A program made the position numbers and the translations under genes. Of a stretch of DNA of 64,000 nt, positions 41,006-53,594 are shown one piece after another. The first letter of the stretch is position 1. Every line of letters starts with the position of its first letter. Below the pieces are notes generated by a model that was given only the letters and a program-made list of their open reading frames with translations, was not told the DNA's origin and searched no databases. The DNA is from Austropuccinia psidii (lineage: Eukaryota > Basidiomycota > Pucciniomycetes > Pucciniales > Sphaerophragmiaceae). Location of the stretch: the NCBI GenBank assembly GCA_023105745.1, contig JALGQZ010000002.1, positions 42,391,997 to 42,455,996 on the forward strand, written 5' to 3'.

Positions 41006-42996
41006 ATGTCATCTTCCAAGTCACATAGATCCCGTTCAGGTTCTGTTAGTGACTCGGATAGTGAATATAGCATAGAATATGTTCAGACACAGTCACCATT
41101 GAGTCCCGAAATTCCTCCCACAACCCCTATTGCATCCTCAATGAATGTATCAGGTCTTAACATTGATTTGGGAAATCTGAAGGCTCCAACTTCAAGCACT
41201 TGGTTGATCCCAAATATTTGTGTCAGTCCAATTCTGCCAAATCCCACTAATACACAAATGCATGTGTCTCAGGGGCCACAAGGAACACCTCAAATCTCAT
41301 CAAAAGCTAATCCCCAATCAAAATTTCCATGTTAATTCCTCCTTAATCCTGGATGGAAGCCAGTCGCATCCCAGGATCCCTTTGGATGAAGTAAAAAGCC
41401 AACCCTCAATATTCCATCATGATCTCAGGTTCATGTGGGCAATGAAATGCACATGGATGGGGGGTGACGAAAAAGACCATTGGAAAATGTACCTTGGAGT
41501 GGTCTGTCAGAGGGAAATCCAGGATTTACGCTTCATCATAGTGAGTCATTTTAATTTCAGAGTATAACCTTTTTCACAATTTGATATTTTTGTTTCATGG
41601 GTTAGATATGGCACCTAAAGGCAAGTCAGTCCGATCTCAGGAGCCAATTAAAGATTGTGAGTATGACCAGTCTTTATTAATTTTTTGATGTATTAACGGA
41701 TGATGTGCATGGCAGGTGATGAACTTTATGCATCTTCACCTCTGGTCCATAAATAGAAAATCACTGGACGTCATCATCCATATGCCTCCAAACCAAGAAC
41801 AGCTCATGCCAGTTCATCAAGAGAAAAAATGGTGGATGATGAGGATGAGAACATGTCTCCAACTCAAATGGAAACAAATGTCAAACCACGGAGGGACAAT
41901 TTCACGGCGCATGAGCATGGCACTCAGTCAAATAGTGAGTTCACCCATCCTCAAATGCCCCTTGCCCAGAGTATGCTTGAACAATCCGAGGTCAGACAGC
42001 AAAGGAACCAGGCTCGTAAAGCTCACAATGTGGAGAAACATGCAATTCAGAAGGAGTAAAAAAATGGCTGAAAGCAGAACTTCCAGAGAATTTCCATGGA
42101 ATGAGATCAGCAGTACACGCCCATTGCCTGTTCCTACTCAAAGTTAGCGATAAGGATTTTTCCTCACTACCAGCACCACCCAACACAGAAGAGCATGAAA
42201 TTGCAATTCAAGTGGCTGGTCATCTCGGATATGTCCCTGATGATGTTTTCAATGAGCCATCAACACAGGTTCAGTCTCAGGGTTTCCAAAGCTACTGCAA
42301 AAATGAGCTCCACAAGCTAGGACTAAAGCGATTCACTCGGGACTGGGAGAGCTCATGGCAACATCCGTTCAAAGAGTTGATGTCTATGGTGTTTTACTGT
42401 ACATTCCGTCTTGCACTTGTCAGAACCGAGTATCATCATTACTGTTGGAACAAGGATAATAATAACTATGGGGTTGTGGCGGCTTTAATGGAGCAATATT
42501 TCACTTATCACAAAGATTTGTCAAAGGGTTAGTTACTGTATCTCTTCTTCATTGTGAGCAAAGACTTATGATGATCTACTTGATTATGTGCAGACCTAGG
42601 AGTGCTGTCGTGAATGGTGTGATATGGCTAAATTTCCCATTCTAGAATCACAATTCAATGACCCTTGAGTATGCTCAGATACTGAGGAGGTACTGGAAAA
42701 TGGCCGTCAAGTTTACCACAAAGTGGGATTATGTTGGTGCTCCCAGCTATTTAATGAATTGGTATTAAAAATGGATTGGGACATAAAGTTTCGTAATTGC
42801 ATTGAAAAAAAGGGTAAAAAAAATTATTGATAGATTGCAAGAATTACAATTGACAGATGATGGTGATATTCCAGAAGGCCTATCATTTCAGTTATTTGAT
42901 CAAGATTGGCTCAAGAGCTGTAGTATGTTGCAGACTAGCACCCTCAAAATACTTGACATGCCAGTTATTAGGCCGAATGGTGATGCTCTGCAATAA
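41006..42996 (+). pseudogene. ORF2, unknown element gene, copy 2
   Basis: Start ATG at 41006 (MSSSKSHRSRSGS), 6 bp after a TTTTTCAG acceptor, so a 5'UTR intron is likely. Same exon order as copy 1; the intron after MAPKGKSVRSQEPI is kept. A TAA truncates exon 1 near 41333. The frame from MVDDEDENM to RKAHNVEKHAIQKE is continuous here, where copy 1 is shifted, but this copy has its own stop after QKE. The GMRSAVHAHCLFLL to NYGVVAALM block is intact. The REWKSIQKNAEYL part is deleted. It ends PVIRPNGDALQ then TAA at 42996. Function unknown. Confidence 0.68.
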
Positions 42997-43259
42997 CTTA
43001 GTAAGATAAATGTATAGCACTGTTACAAATGAACATTTTGTGAATTATCTGTGCAGGTGTAATACAATCTAATTATTATTTCTTAAAGATGCAACAACTT
43101 GCTAAATATGTCAGAATATAGACAATATGAATTGGAATGTACCAACGTCTCCCTTGAAGATAATACTCTATTGCTCATTTTCATTGAGGAAATATTGAAG
43201 GAGTTCAATCCAGCTCATGGTGTTCATAATTGCGGACCTGTGCCAGGGTGAGCAGATTT

Positions 43260-45361
43260 TATCAACTTGGTCAAACACAAATTATATAATATCAGTAAGG
43301 CTCACGCAGTTAATGATTTTTTCTTTTCTTGGACCTATTGGTGATTGGAATATGGCATTCCCATAAGGAAGGATTTTAGAATAGCCATACAATCAGGGTC
43401 AAAGATGAGCTTGAAAGCTAGCTTCCACATGTTGACCTCAACTGAATGAGGAGTGATATAGTGGATGACCTTTACAGGTTGCTGTTGGCCAATACGATGG
43501 AGTTGATCAACAGCCTGAGCCTCAATGGCTGGGTTCCAATTTGGCTCCTGGAAATGTGGATGTCAGGGGCCGAAAATCAGGGTATAATTTTGGGGTTCCC
43601 CTCACCATTCCATAGACAATATTAGCACAATTTATATTGAGGCCAGTTCCAGCTGCGGCAATGGATGCAATCAGTAGTTCAAATTCATGATTATTGAAGA
43701 AATTCTCCAGTGCCTTCTCCTGCACTCGTGCTGTAATTGTTCCATCAATTCGTGCTGAAAGGATAGAGTGATGGGCAAGTTCAATACCAATTTTACAATA
43801 AAAAACAGTCATATGGATTCAATTGGTAATGGATGCATATCAGAATTAACTCACAAATCAAGAAATTGGGTCCATTGGGTATAAACCACCGATTTGGTTG
43901 GACCACACCTTGTTTGTTTGTTCTTCATTAAGCTTTGTAGGAGGTGTGCAATTTTACTACTCATCATGCATGTTTCCACATCCACAATAGTTTGTTTGAT
44001 TGTTGGGGAGTTATCCTGAGTGCTCCTGCCCTCGTGGTCTTCCAAATCGGCCTCCACAATTGTGTTAAGCATGATGTGATGGTTACAACATATTTGCAGC
44101 TTATGAATATTTCCGAAAAATTCTCCTGGTCCTTTGCTTTTGGATGATAGGAATTCTTTGTATAATGTGGAATATTCTTGCTGCATGGTTGGGTTGAGTG
44201 GGAGCAGCTCATAATGATGGCTAATAGTGGGGGGGATTCGAGATGTGTGGTTTTGGTGCGGCGCAAACTTAAATGCCTCTATGCCAAATGCAAAATATCA
44301 TTTCTACCCTTGGCAACACTACTCAGGATGAATGGTGACCAGTTATCTTGATCTGAGCTCTGGGGTTGGGTGATGAATGATATTATGCCCAAAAGGTCAT
44401 AAATGGTGTTGTGAATAGGTGTGCCCATTAAACATATTCAACGGGATGAAAGGAGACTATTAATGGCATGGTGAGTGGCAGTGTATTGAAAGCAAATGTA
44501 TCTATAAGATGGGGGAAGGGTTATTGGATATAAAAGGTAATTTGAATCATTTAAGCTCAGAAACTCACTGTACTTCATCCAAAATTATACAATGCCAATT
44601 GATGTTAAAAATCAATGATGTAGAGGTATTGGTTTGCTTAAATTCTTGGGTGATAGTATTGTAAGAAGTGATAATGATATCATATTTTAAGATTTTGGCC
44701 TTGGATAATGAGTGACAAGTGGGACCATGGTAGATTTTGGCATGCTGCGCTCCAGCCTAAGCATGCTTGGATATTTCTGATTGCCAGTTGGTAATCAAGC
44801 GAGGGGGGCAGACGATCATGGTGGGCATGGAGCAATGGGGGTTTGCAATCATCTGCTCCTTGGAGGTACCAGTTGGAGCAATGGCCTGAATGGTTTTACC
44901 TAATCCCATATCATCCGCAAGCAGTCCTCCAAGAGGGTTATTTGTCGAAAGGGATTCAAATGAGCTAACAACCTTGTTTGTAATGATGTGGCTGACATTA
45001 AAAGTGGATCCTGGGGGTGAGGTGCCTCAAAGGTTACGGGCTGATTGGCCATTGGGGATTTCTCGATCCCCGAGAAAAGCTAGTCCAGTCTTTTGATGAG
45101 GGAGGAGGGGGGTTTGAATAATGGAATGGGGCGTGGCCATCATGGGGAGGTCTGATCCACTTGGTAATTGTATCAGTTTTTGCTTGGAAATCAATGATGA
45201 AACAGCAGGATATGAAGCTGCTGTTGAGTTTGAAGCGGTAAATGTCGGAGTAAAGGGTTGACATTGACTATGGGTATTACAGTCATATTCTTTGAGCATT
45301 TTAAGCTTGAAATCTTGTGGTCAAAAGCTTTCAATTATGAATAGAATGTTTGGATACCATG
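43260..45361 (-). pseudogene. SNF2-family ATPase, copy 2, 5' end cut off by element B
   Basis: The first ~130 codons are missing: the gene stops matching copy 1 at 45361, where LTR B starts. Present: HQKTGLAFLGDREIP, LLADDMGLGKTIQA, DEA(H) at the intron border, LRRTKTTHLES, and the C-terminal lobe with ARVQEKALENFFNN, AAAGTGLNINCANIVY and the Q-AVDQL-RIGQ block. The same TGA after the ESF text (about 45320) occurs in copy 1, so it predates their split. Other stops: TGA in place of Trp near 45028 and TAG in place of Gln near 44758. Identity is secure; 3' limit approximate. Confidence 0.85.
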
Positions 45362-47180
45362 TGTGAGCCTTAGAGGTAATTTCATATACCCAAAAGACCA
45401 CAAATACACAATTAACATATAAATATAAATAAAATAAATTTATTTATATTATTAAAATAAAAATATAAATATAAAATTATATTCAAAATAAAAAATTCAA
45501 TTACAATTTAAAAATAAAATTAAATTACATTTTGGAATTATAAAAGTACATTTATATTTGAAAAAATTAAGTAAAAATGAAATTTTAACAAAATTGAAAA
45601 AAAAAAAATAAATTTGGCAAAAAGCTAAATAAAAATTATTATAACTTTTTATCCAATAAATAAACATATGAAAATTGTTTCACCATTGGATTCCTCATAA
45701 AAAGTCAGGTGGGGTCACCTCTGAGTGAAATTCTTGTAACTCAACTCTAAATAAGCTTAAATTAAGTTTTTAGTATTTTCAATACAAAAGTTGAAAATCC
45801 TCAAAACTTTAATTTAATTCACACCACATGTGGTGTGAACCATCAATTTTTGTGTTAAAATTGAGGTGTTGTGTTTAGTTTAGAAGTTATGAGGAATTGA
45901 AGTATTTTCAATTGAATTCAATTGAAATGTCAAAATGTGCGCGTGTATTACATAAGTGAACTTTGATTTACATATGAGGTATCAATCATTACTGTATTGT
46001 ACTGTACAATTCAATTGAATTACATATGTAAATTATAAGTATAATACATGATGAGGAATTAAAGGAAAAATAAATTGGAAAGATTAAATTTGGCGGGGAA
46101 AAGGAACTCTAGCTCTAAGAGGGAGCTAGACCCCCAAACTCCTTGCTGACAGGGGTGAGATGTCAAAATACATGCAAAGGTTCATCACTTTTGGCCTGGA
46201 ATTGAGTTACAGGGTCTGTGGACTCAATTGATGATGAGGTTTTGATACCAACTGTGGTAGTTTTAGCTGTTGCCAAGAGGGTAAAACTACCCTTAAGATA
46301 AAACAATCATAGTAAAAACAGTTTTAACTGCTTTCTACGCGTCTTACACACATTCTGACGTGTTTTGAAGGCTCTAGGCCAGGTATTGCTATAGTAATGG
46401 CTGATTTAAGGGCCTAAAATGGCTAAAAATGGCTTAAACCAGCCCTTTTTGGTCTAAACCAGGGTTGAATGATGTCATAATTGGCTTTTCTGTTGTCAGA
46501 CTGTTTTTCACGACTGACACGAGTAAAATTTACTTTTGGAGTAAGAGAATTGATGGCTATAAAAGAATGTCTTCTTTGCCCCACTTTTCTCTTCATGTTA
46601 GAATCTTTTCCTTTTATTAATTAGTTTAAACACTGCTAAACCAATCAATAAAGGATTCCAAAAATCTTTTTTAAATAATTTTGAGCCTTTTAACCACTTG
46701 AAAATTCATTATTAATCATTGTTCGTAACTTTTATAATCATTTTTACCCCTGAACCACCCAAAAGTGAATTAAAGCATCTTTCATCACTGTAAACTTTGT
46801 CACTTTGTTTCCAAATTCACTCTGGTGACTTTTGGGCATTTTTTCCCTTTAATATTCTTTTTAAAGACTTTGTTCTTTAATTAATTTCTTGCAGTTCTTT
46901 GCTCAATTAATTCCAATTGAAATTGCTCTTGAAGAAATTTCCTTTGTAGCCTTAAATATCTCTTGTATAGTATTTTTGGATAACTTTTTATTGTTGGTAA
47001 AACAATAAATCTTTATAATATTATTGTTTTATACTAATAAAGTTATAAACAATGAAATTGGCGTGTTTTCTCTTAAAAATAATATTTCTTACTATTTTTA
47101 ATTGATTTTTACCTTATACAAATTTTGAGGACAGGAAAAGTACTTGATTTTTAATCAAAGTTTCATATCCACACCTTACA
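45362..47180 (+). repeat. 5' LTR of element B
   Basis: AT-rich first third, then the promoter part with TATAAAA at 46558-46564 and AATAAA near 46648. Ends CCTTACA before the PBS. Confidence 0.93.
46558..46564 (+). promoter_or_regulatory. TATA box of LTR B (5' copy)
   Basis: TATAAAA in GATGGCTATAAAAGAATG; the 3' LTR has the same at 54791-54797. Confidence 0.6.
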
Positions 47181-47200
47181 TTTGGGGGCCCAGCCGTGAT
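47181..47200 (+). other. Primer-binding site of element B
   Basis: TTTGGGGGCCCAGCCGTGAT directly after the LTR; the TGG that pairs with a tRNA 3' CCA is visible. The same block follows the family A LTRs. Confidence 0.7.
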
Positions 47201-47402
47201 ATTTTACCTTTGAAATATTTTTCACCCTTTTTAAATCCTTTTTCTTATATTGAAAAATTTAAAAAACATATAAAAAATACCTATAGTTCAAAAAATCCAT
47301 AAAAAATAATTTTTTTAATATTATAAGTGAGGCTTATATTATAATTTCTTTTTTTGAAATATCCTTTTTTTACTTAATTAATTTGTTTTTTCATTGATTT
47401 TA

Positions 47403-49660
47403 GTGTCTGACAACGTGTTAAGACAAGAAAACATTGAAACAGCCTCAACAGTAACCAGCATTATTCCTGCCAGTACTGTTAATTCTGATCATAATAGTAC
47501 TATTATTGTGACTCAGAATATTCAACCAGAGCCATTTTCTTCCGAATTAGTCAACTTGGAAATAAGTAATACTATTCAGAAAGCTAAAGATTTGGCAATA
47601 GTAAGTTTTTTGACGTGAAATTACTATTTTAAGCCTTTTTAACCATAATTATTCCTTCAACCAGCTCAGGAGTCAGCTATAGCCCCTCAAGCAGCTCCCA
47701 GAAAGATAATAGACATGATTATGGAAGAGGCCAATCATGTACAGAAGGAAAAGAGTCAGTTGATGACTTCCAAACAACTAAAATGGGGCATTCTGAAGCT
47801 GATAATACCATTTTACCTTCAAAAAGAGCTGACACCGCCACAACAACCCTCTGTAGACATATACAAAGCCAGCCACAGTGCATACAACAATGCACTCCAG
47901 TTCAAGGAGTACCAGATCCTTGCAGACCTGTGGAAGAATTGCATGAATTCTTACCTGACAGTGAAAAAATTCCTGGGCCATCCCAATACTTGCAAATTGC
48001 CCAATGGATGGAATCTATTGATGGAGAAGAAAAACATGATGCTTTTGACACTAGAATGGAGGCAAAACAACTCTCCACCACCCAAACCAGTGCCAAAAAC
48101 AGCCCCAGTGGCCAGCAGCAGAAATTCCAACGTGAAAAAGCAGCCACAAGCTCCAAACAAGGGCAAAGGGAAGGCACCAGCCCCAAAACCTTACAGCCAG
48201 GGCTACAGAATCCCAAATATTCAACAGGATGCCATGGAAAATGTATTTCATATGGCCAGAACCATGATGGAATTACAAAAGAAGGAGGACGCAAAATTAA
48301 AATATCAAAAATGATTTCTGCTACTTTTGATTGTATTCCAGAGTTGTATAAAGCCATTTCTGACGTAAAAAGTCATCTTTCTGATAAAAATACATCAATT
48401 TGTGACAATCTTAAAACAAATAACTTGAGTCTGAGTCAAATAAATGATACACTTAAATGCTTTGAAACAGTTTTAAGAACAATGAAAACTTCCAATAATG
48501 ATAATTCTTTTAGTATTAAGATAAATGAACAATCTGCCATTATTAAAGAATTAACAGACAAATATTCTAAATTCAATATTGATGACATAATTGAAACAAG
48601 AATAAAACAAGCCATCAACACTATCAAAGAAGATAATAAAAAAGCCCTTGATGATATTTCAAAATCATTTGCAGAAGTAAAGACAAATACGATTGCCTTG
48701 AAAAAGCATTTTGATACCTCAAGAGAGGAATTATCAAAAATAACAATAAAGTTAAATGAAGTTATATCTGATGATACTAAACAAACAGAATTATGGAATG
48801 AGCTTACATATAAAGAGGATGATCCTATAAAGAATGTCATAGACTCTAAACAAAGCTTACAACATGAATTAAGAAATTCACAAAGGTGCAACAACAGTAA
48901 AATGAATGATATTGAACAACTGCTAAACACCTTTCCAAGAATGTCTACACCTCTGAACCAAAATGAGGGAGCAAGAATTCCTAATCCACAAGTATTATAT
49001 TGAAATTTCACAGTTAAAAGATGAATTTTCTACTTCTTTTCATAACTTGGAACCATCAATGGGCCAAGCACTCTTGAAAGAAGTTCCAAAACTAGAAGAA
49101 TGGCCTCACTTCAGTGGTGAAGGAGAATATTATCATATGGAATTCATTAGAGGTATTGACATGATCAAAGAGGATTTTGAATTACCAGACAGATTGGTAA
49201 CAGCCAGATTTAACACCTTGTTTACCAGATCAGCTCACAGATGGTACATAAAAATAAGACAAGCACATGGACACCAGAGTTGGACTTGGTGGAAAACCCA
49301 AATCATTAACAAATGGGCAAATGATGCTTGGAGGTTTAAAGTTGAAACAGCCTTTGAATCTGCCAAATTTAATGCTGATAAAGACAAAGCTTTACCATGG
49401 TTTTGCCAACAAAAAGACAGATTAACAGCATTATATCCTGATATGTCAGAATTTATGATCCATAGAAAATTCTGAGACAATGTGGAGGTAACTTAAAGCA
49501 TGTGATCAAAAGCAGGACTACTGAACAATCTTCACCAGAGGATATTATCAATATATTGGAAGAAGTAACCACCAGAACCAAAATTGACTCTAGTAGGGTG
49601 AATCTCAAAACAAGGTTTAATACACCTTGGAAAGATTCTGTGGACAAAAACCCCAAATAA
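47403..49660 (+). pseudogene. gag region of element B (broken)
   Basis: Coding text starts after a TTTTAG acceptor at about 47402 (SDNVLRQENIETAS). A Gln/Pro/Lys-rich part follows, then a long coiled-coil stretch (48315-48950, e.g. IIKELTDKYSKFN, FAEVKTNTIALKKHF) and the capsid: WPHFSGEGEYYHMEFIRG, DRLVTARFNTLFTRSAHRWY, HQSWTWWKTQIINKWAND. The frame shifts near 48980 and near 49470, and a TAA at 49658-49660 interrupts the join to the zinc knuckle. The capsid text parallels family A gag (WPKFSGTGEYD, ARLNTAFKGHA). Gag would form the intracellular particle that carries the RNA. Confidence 0.85.
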
Positions 49661-49672
49661 AATTCTAATAAT

Positions 49673-52600
49673 ATGAAGTATAAATCTGCTGATACAGTCA
49701 GAAAATGCCATATTTGTCGAAGCACCACCCATTTAGCCAATGAATGTCAAAAGAAGGGAAAAATCAATGAAATTGATATTGAAAAGGAACCTGATGTTGA
49801 AAAGGATGACATAGTTGAAGACAATTCAGATGATAAGTCATCAATATTTTCTGAATCTTCAAAAGATATAGAAAATATCAATGCAACTTTTGACATCATG
49901 GAATCTTATTCCCACTTGCCACAATTGAGCAATGGTCAACTTGATTTATCAAAAGTTCAAGATGCACAACTTATGAAAACAAAACCAAACAGGGGAAAAG
50001 GTTATACAGCTGGTAACTCCTGTATAACAGAAGTGGTGATTTACAACAAATGCACCAAACTTTTTCTTGACCCAGGAGCCTTCTGCTCTTGTGTTGGAAA
50101 ATCTTTTCTTAAGACTTGTGTACCAAATTTTGAAGACCAATTGTTACCAATTGATGGTATAAAATTCAACAGTGCAAGAAATACAATGAAAGCATTAGGA
50201 ATCTTTGAGAACAATGTCATATTCCCACACATAAATGGGAATTTGAGAATCACAGTTGAATTTGTTGTTATGGAAAATTGCTCTAGTACCCATTTTATAT
50301 TGGTAAATGACTATTTAATCATGTATGGGATAGATTTGCATAATAAAAAAGACAGATACTTTACTATTGGAGACAATAAGCGCCAAAAATTTGCCTTTTT
50401 ACCACTTAAAAGACAAATTGCAGTAAATAAAGTATCACCAGTCAACTTACAGTTGGAGAAATTCAAGTCTGAGAAGTTAAATGAAGATGAAATAAGCCTT
50501 CATCTGACTGATAAACAGGAAAATGAACGTTCTTCCCTTTTGTATGACCACAGAGGAGCATTTGCTTCAGACAAAGAACCTCTAGGAGCAATTATTGGTC
50601 ATGAAGTTGACATAATTCTTAATATTGAGAGACCTTATCCACCACTCTTAAGAAGACCTGCATATCCAGCAAGTCCAAACTCAAGAGAAGCTCTAGAAAT
50701 TCATATCAAAGAACTTCTGGACCTTGGTGTAATAAGAAAACTAGGCCACAATGAAGAAGTAGAAATAACTACACCAATCATAGTGGCATGGAATAATGCA
50801 AAATCCAGAATGGTTGGGGACTTTAGAGCTCTGAACACTTACACTGTTCCAGACAGATACCCAATACCAAAAATCCAAATTGCCCTTACTCAAACATCTC
50901 AAGCAGTGTATATAACCACTATGGATGCCCTTAAAGGATTGCATCAAAATGTGGTGACACCAAGAGCAAGAAAATACTTGAGAATTATTGTTCATTGTGG
51001 AGTGTATGAATAATTGAGGATGCCCTTTGGTATAAAAAATGCACCTTCACACTTCCAAAGAATGATGAATGAAATCTTCCCTGAAGAACTCTCAGAGGGA
51101 TGGTTAATCATTTACATTGATGACATTATTGTCTGTTCCAAGACTTGGGAGGAGCACATGCACAGATTGTCCAGAGTTTTGACAAAAATTCAATAAGTCA
51201 ACATGAAAATCTCCTTGAAGAAATGCCATTTTGGATTTAAAGAACTTAAGGCACTAGGACATGTTGTATCTGCTTTATCCCTTGGAATTGACAAAAACAA
51301 AGTTGCAGCAGTATTGCTAAAAGCCATGCCTCAGAACAAGAAAGAAATTCAGTCATTCTTAGGTTTTGCAGGATATTACAGGCAACACATTAAAGATTTT
51401 TCATCCATAGCAAGACCACATTATAAATTGTGTGACAAAGACACAGTATTTGAAATGACTGTTGACAGAGTCAAAGCTTTTAAGTCTCTAAGAGAAGCAT
51501 TGACCACTGCTCCACTCTTACTGATGCCAGACTTTAAATTGACTTTCAAGCTGTATATTGATGCCTCAGGGGATGGGCTAGGTGCTGCACTTCACCAAGT
51601 TCAGATCATAAATGATAAGCCTGTAGAAGGACCAATATGTTTCATATCCAGGCAAATCAAACCAACTGAAGCCAGATATGGAGCAAGTCAGATGGAATGT
51701 CTATGCCTTTTCTGGGCCTTGGAAAATTAAACTACTTCTTAGAGGGATGTGTTTTTGAGGTGATAACAGATTGTATAGCTGTCAAATCACTTTTAAACAT
51801 GAAAACACCCAACAGACATATGCTCAGATGGCAAATAGCCATACAAGAATACAGAGGCAATATGACTATTGTTCATAAGGATGGGAATATTCATAAGAAT
51901 TCAGATGGACTAAGCAGATGGCCATTACCAAATAATATTGATAATCCTGCTTATGTGCCAGAAGAAGCTTCACCACAAGTTCCAATAGAAGGAATAAGTG
52001 TTACAGACTTGAACACCACCTTCTTTGAAGAAGTCAGAAGTAGTTATACTTCAGACAAGAATTGTAGCATCTTATGCCAATTACTTAACAAAGACTGTAA
52101 AGAAACCTCTCTAATACATGCATTGGATGAAGTATGGGGAAGATCTTATGATGAAGGAAGATTTCACCTACTGGATGGTATAATTTACCACAGAACCAAG
52201 CACACATGTGTCATGACAGTTGTAGACAGGTCATTAATCAATCTTGTACTGAAAGAATGCCATGATAGTCCCTTTTCAGGACATCAGTCTGAAGACAGAA
52301 CAAGAGAGAAAGTAAAGACCTGCATATGGTGGCCAATGTGGCAGAAAGATGTTGCAGAGTATTGCAAAACTTGTGACATATGCCAAAAGGCAAATAAATC
52401 CACTGGCAAGAGACTTGGAAATATGATAAAAATCCAAGAACCAAGCAGACCTTGGGAAATTGGCCATATGGATTGGGTAACTGGCCCACCACCAGGAGGT
52501 GACAAAAGCTATAATGCTTGCCTGGTAATTGTGGACAGATTCAGTAAAACTCCAATCTTTTTACCATGCCATAAAGATGATACAGAAATGGATACAGCTC

Positions 52601-53571
52601 TTCTGATATGGAATAGAGTAGTGTCATGGACTGGGATATTTACAAATATCATTAGTGATAGGGATCCCAAATTCACTTCAGCACTATGGACAAATCTTCA
52701 CCAATTATTTGGCACTAAACTGTCTTTCTCTACAGCCTACCACCCACAACCTGATGGCCTGGCTGAAAGGATGATCCAAACCTTAGAGGACAGGGTGAGA
52801 AGACTTTGTGCATATGGCCTTGAATTCAAAGATTGTGATGGATTTACCCATGACTGATTTACTCTGTTGCCAGCACTGGAATTAGCATACAAAACATCAA
52901 TCCATGCCAGTACCAATCAGACTCCTGCTATTGTAGAAAAAGGATGGAACCCCAATTGACCCCAAGATTCCTTGAGGAAAGACTTAATTGAAATACATCC
53001 CACAGCTACTAGCTTCAAAGGAATGCTATACAAAGCAAGAAAGAATGCAGTAAGGTGCATGGAGGACTCTTTTGCATATTCTAAAGACAAATGGGATAAA
53101 TCACATGCAACTCCAGATTTCAAAGTGGGGGACCTAGTTCTTGTATCCACCACTAACTTCAATAACATCAAAGGATGTAGAACGTTGAAAAACTACTTTG
53201 CAGGACCCTTTGTGATTATAACCCTCCATGGAGAAAATGCTGTTGAAGTAGAGTTATCTGAAGAACTTAGCAATAAGCATCGTACATTTCCAGTGAGCTT
53301 GATAAAGCCATATAAGTCTAGTGATGCTGAGAAATTTCCCTTGAGGAATAAGATTACCCAAGTTATACCTACTATTGAGACATCTGGTACTAAGAAAATT
53401 ACCAAAGTTCTTAAGGAAAGGAAATTAAGAACCAAGAAAGTAAGGGAATACCTTGTTAGGTACAGTGACCCAACTTGTGAAGATGAATGGTTAGAAGAAA
53501 AAGATATACCAGAAGCTACCAAACTCCTCAGGAGATTTAGAAACACTAGAAACACCAATATTACAAAGTAA
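49673..53571 (+). pseudogene. pol of element B with C-terminal chromodomain (multiple stops)
   Basis: Order: CCHC knuckle CHICRSTTHLANEC (about 49706); protease LFLDPGAFCSC, where the usual D-S/T-G is D-P-G; RT with RPYPPLLRRPAYP, MVGDFRALNTYT and intact YIDDIIV (about 51114); RNase H with YIDAS, ECLC, ITDC and NSDGLSRWP; integrase with the HHCC finger (CHDSPFSGH … CDICQKAN) and D-D-E ([23 protein letters not shown]); then GPFVIITLHGENAVEVEL and a chromodomain (YLVRYSDPTCEDEWLEEKDI, about 53440-53550). Lesions: TAA at 51011 and 51194, a frameshift near 51720, TGA at 52855 and near 52959. Chromodomains can steer integration to histone-marked chromatin. Confidence 0.95.
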
Positions 53572-53581
53572 TATTCTTTTT

Positions 53582-53594
53582 TAGGGGGAGGAAA
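53582..53594 (+). other. Polypurine tract of element B
   Basis: TAGGGGGAGGAAA immediately before the 3' LTR, the expected site for plus-strand priming. Confidence 0.8.

Larger units (their letters stand above)
13409..45361. mobile_element. Tnp2/Plavaka-like transposon, copy 2 (host element, interrupted and truncated)
   Basis: The left end is the TIR CACCAGGGCTAATCTTGT, abutting truncated A-R gag. The left subterminal part is 13409-14517. A 22.6-kb sibling element (14518-37132) is inserted in its transposase gene, flanked by ATT on both sides. The copy resumes at 37133 with the same gene. It then holds the transposase, ORF2 and most of SNF2, and is cut at 45361 by element B. The remaining distal modules (Zn2Cys6, TET, gene 6) are missing. 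Excluding the nested copy, about 9.3 kb of it is present. Sequence agreement with copy 1 across 17.87-26.2 kb is high throughout by eye. Confidence 0.85.

Noticed and set aside
17866..45361. Tandem segmental duplication of an 8-kb block
   Set aside because: The repeat boundary is a TIR with a flanking ATT duplication; the pattern is one transposon inserted in another of the same family.
45362..47180. AT-rich block as a centromere or replication origin
   Set aside because: It is the 5' LTR of element B and is duplicated exactly as the 3' LTR.
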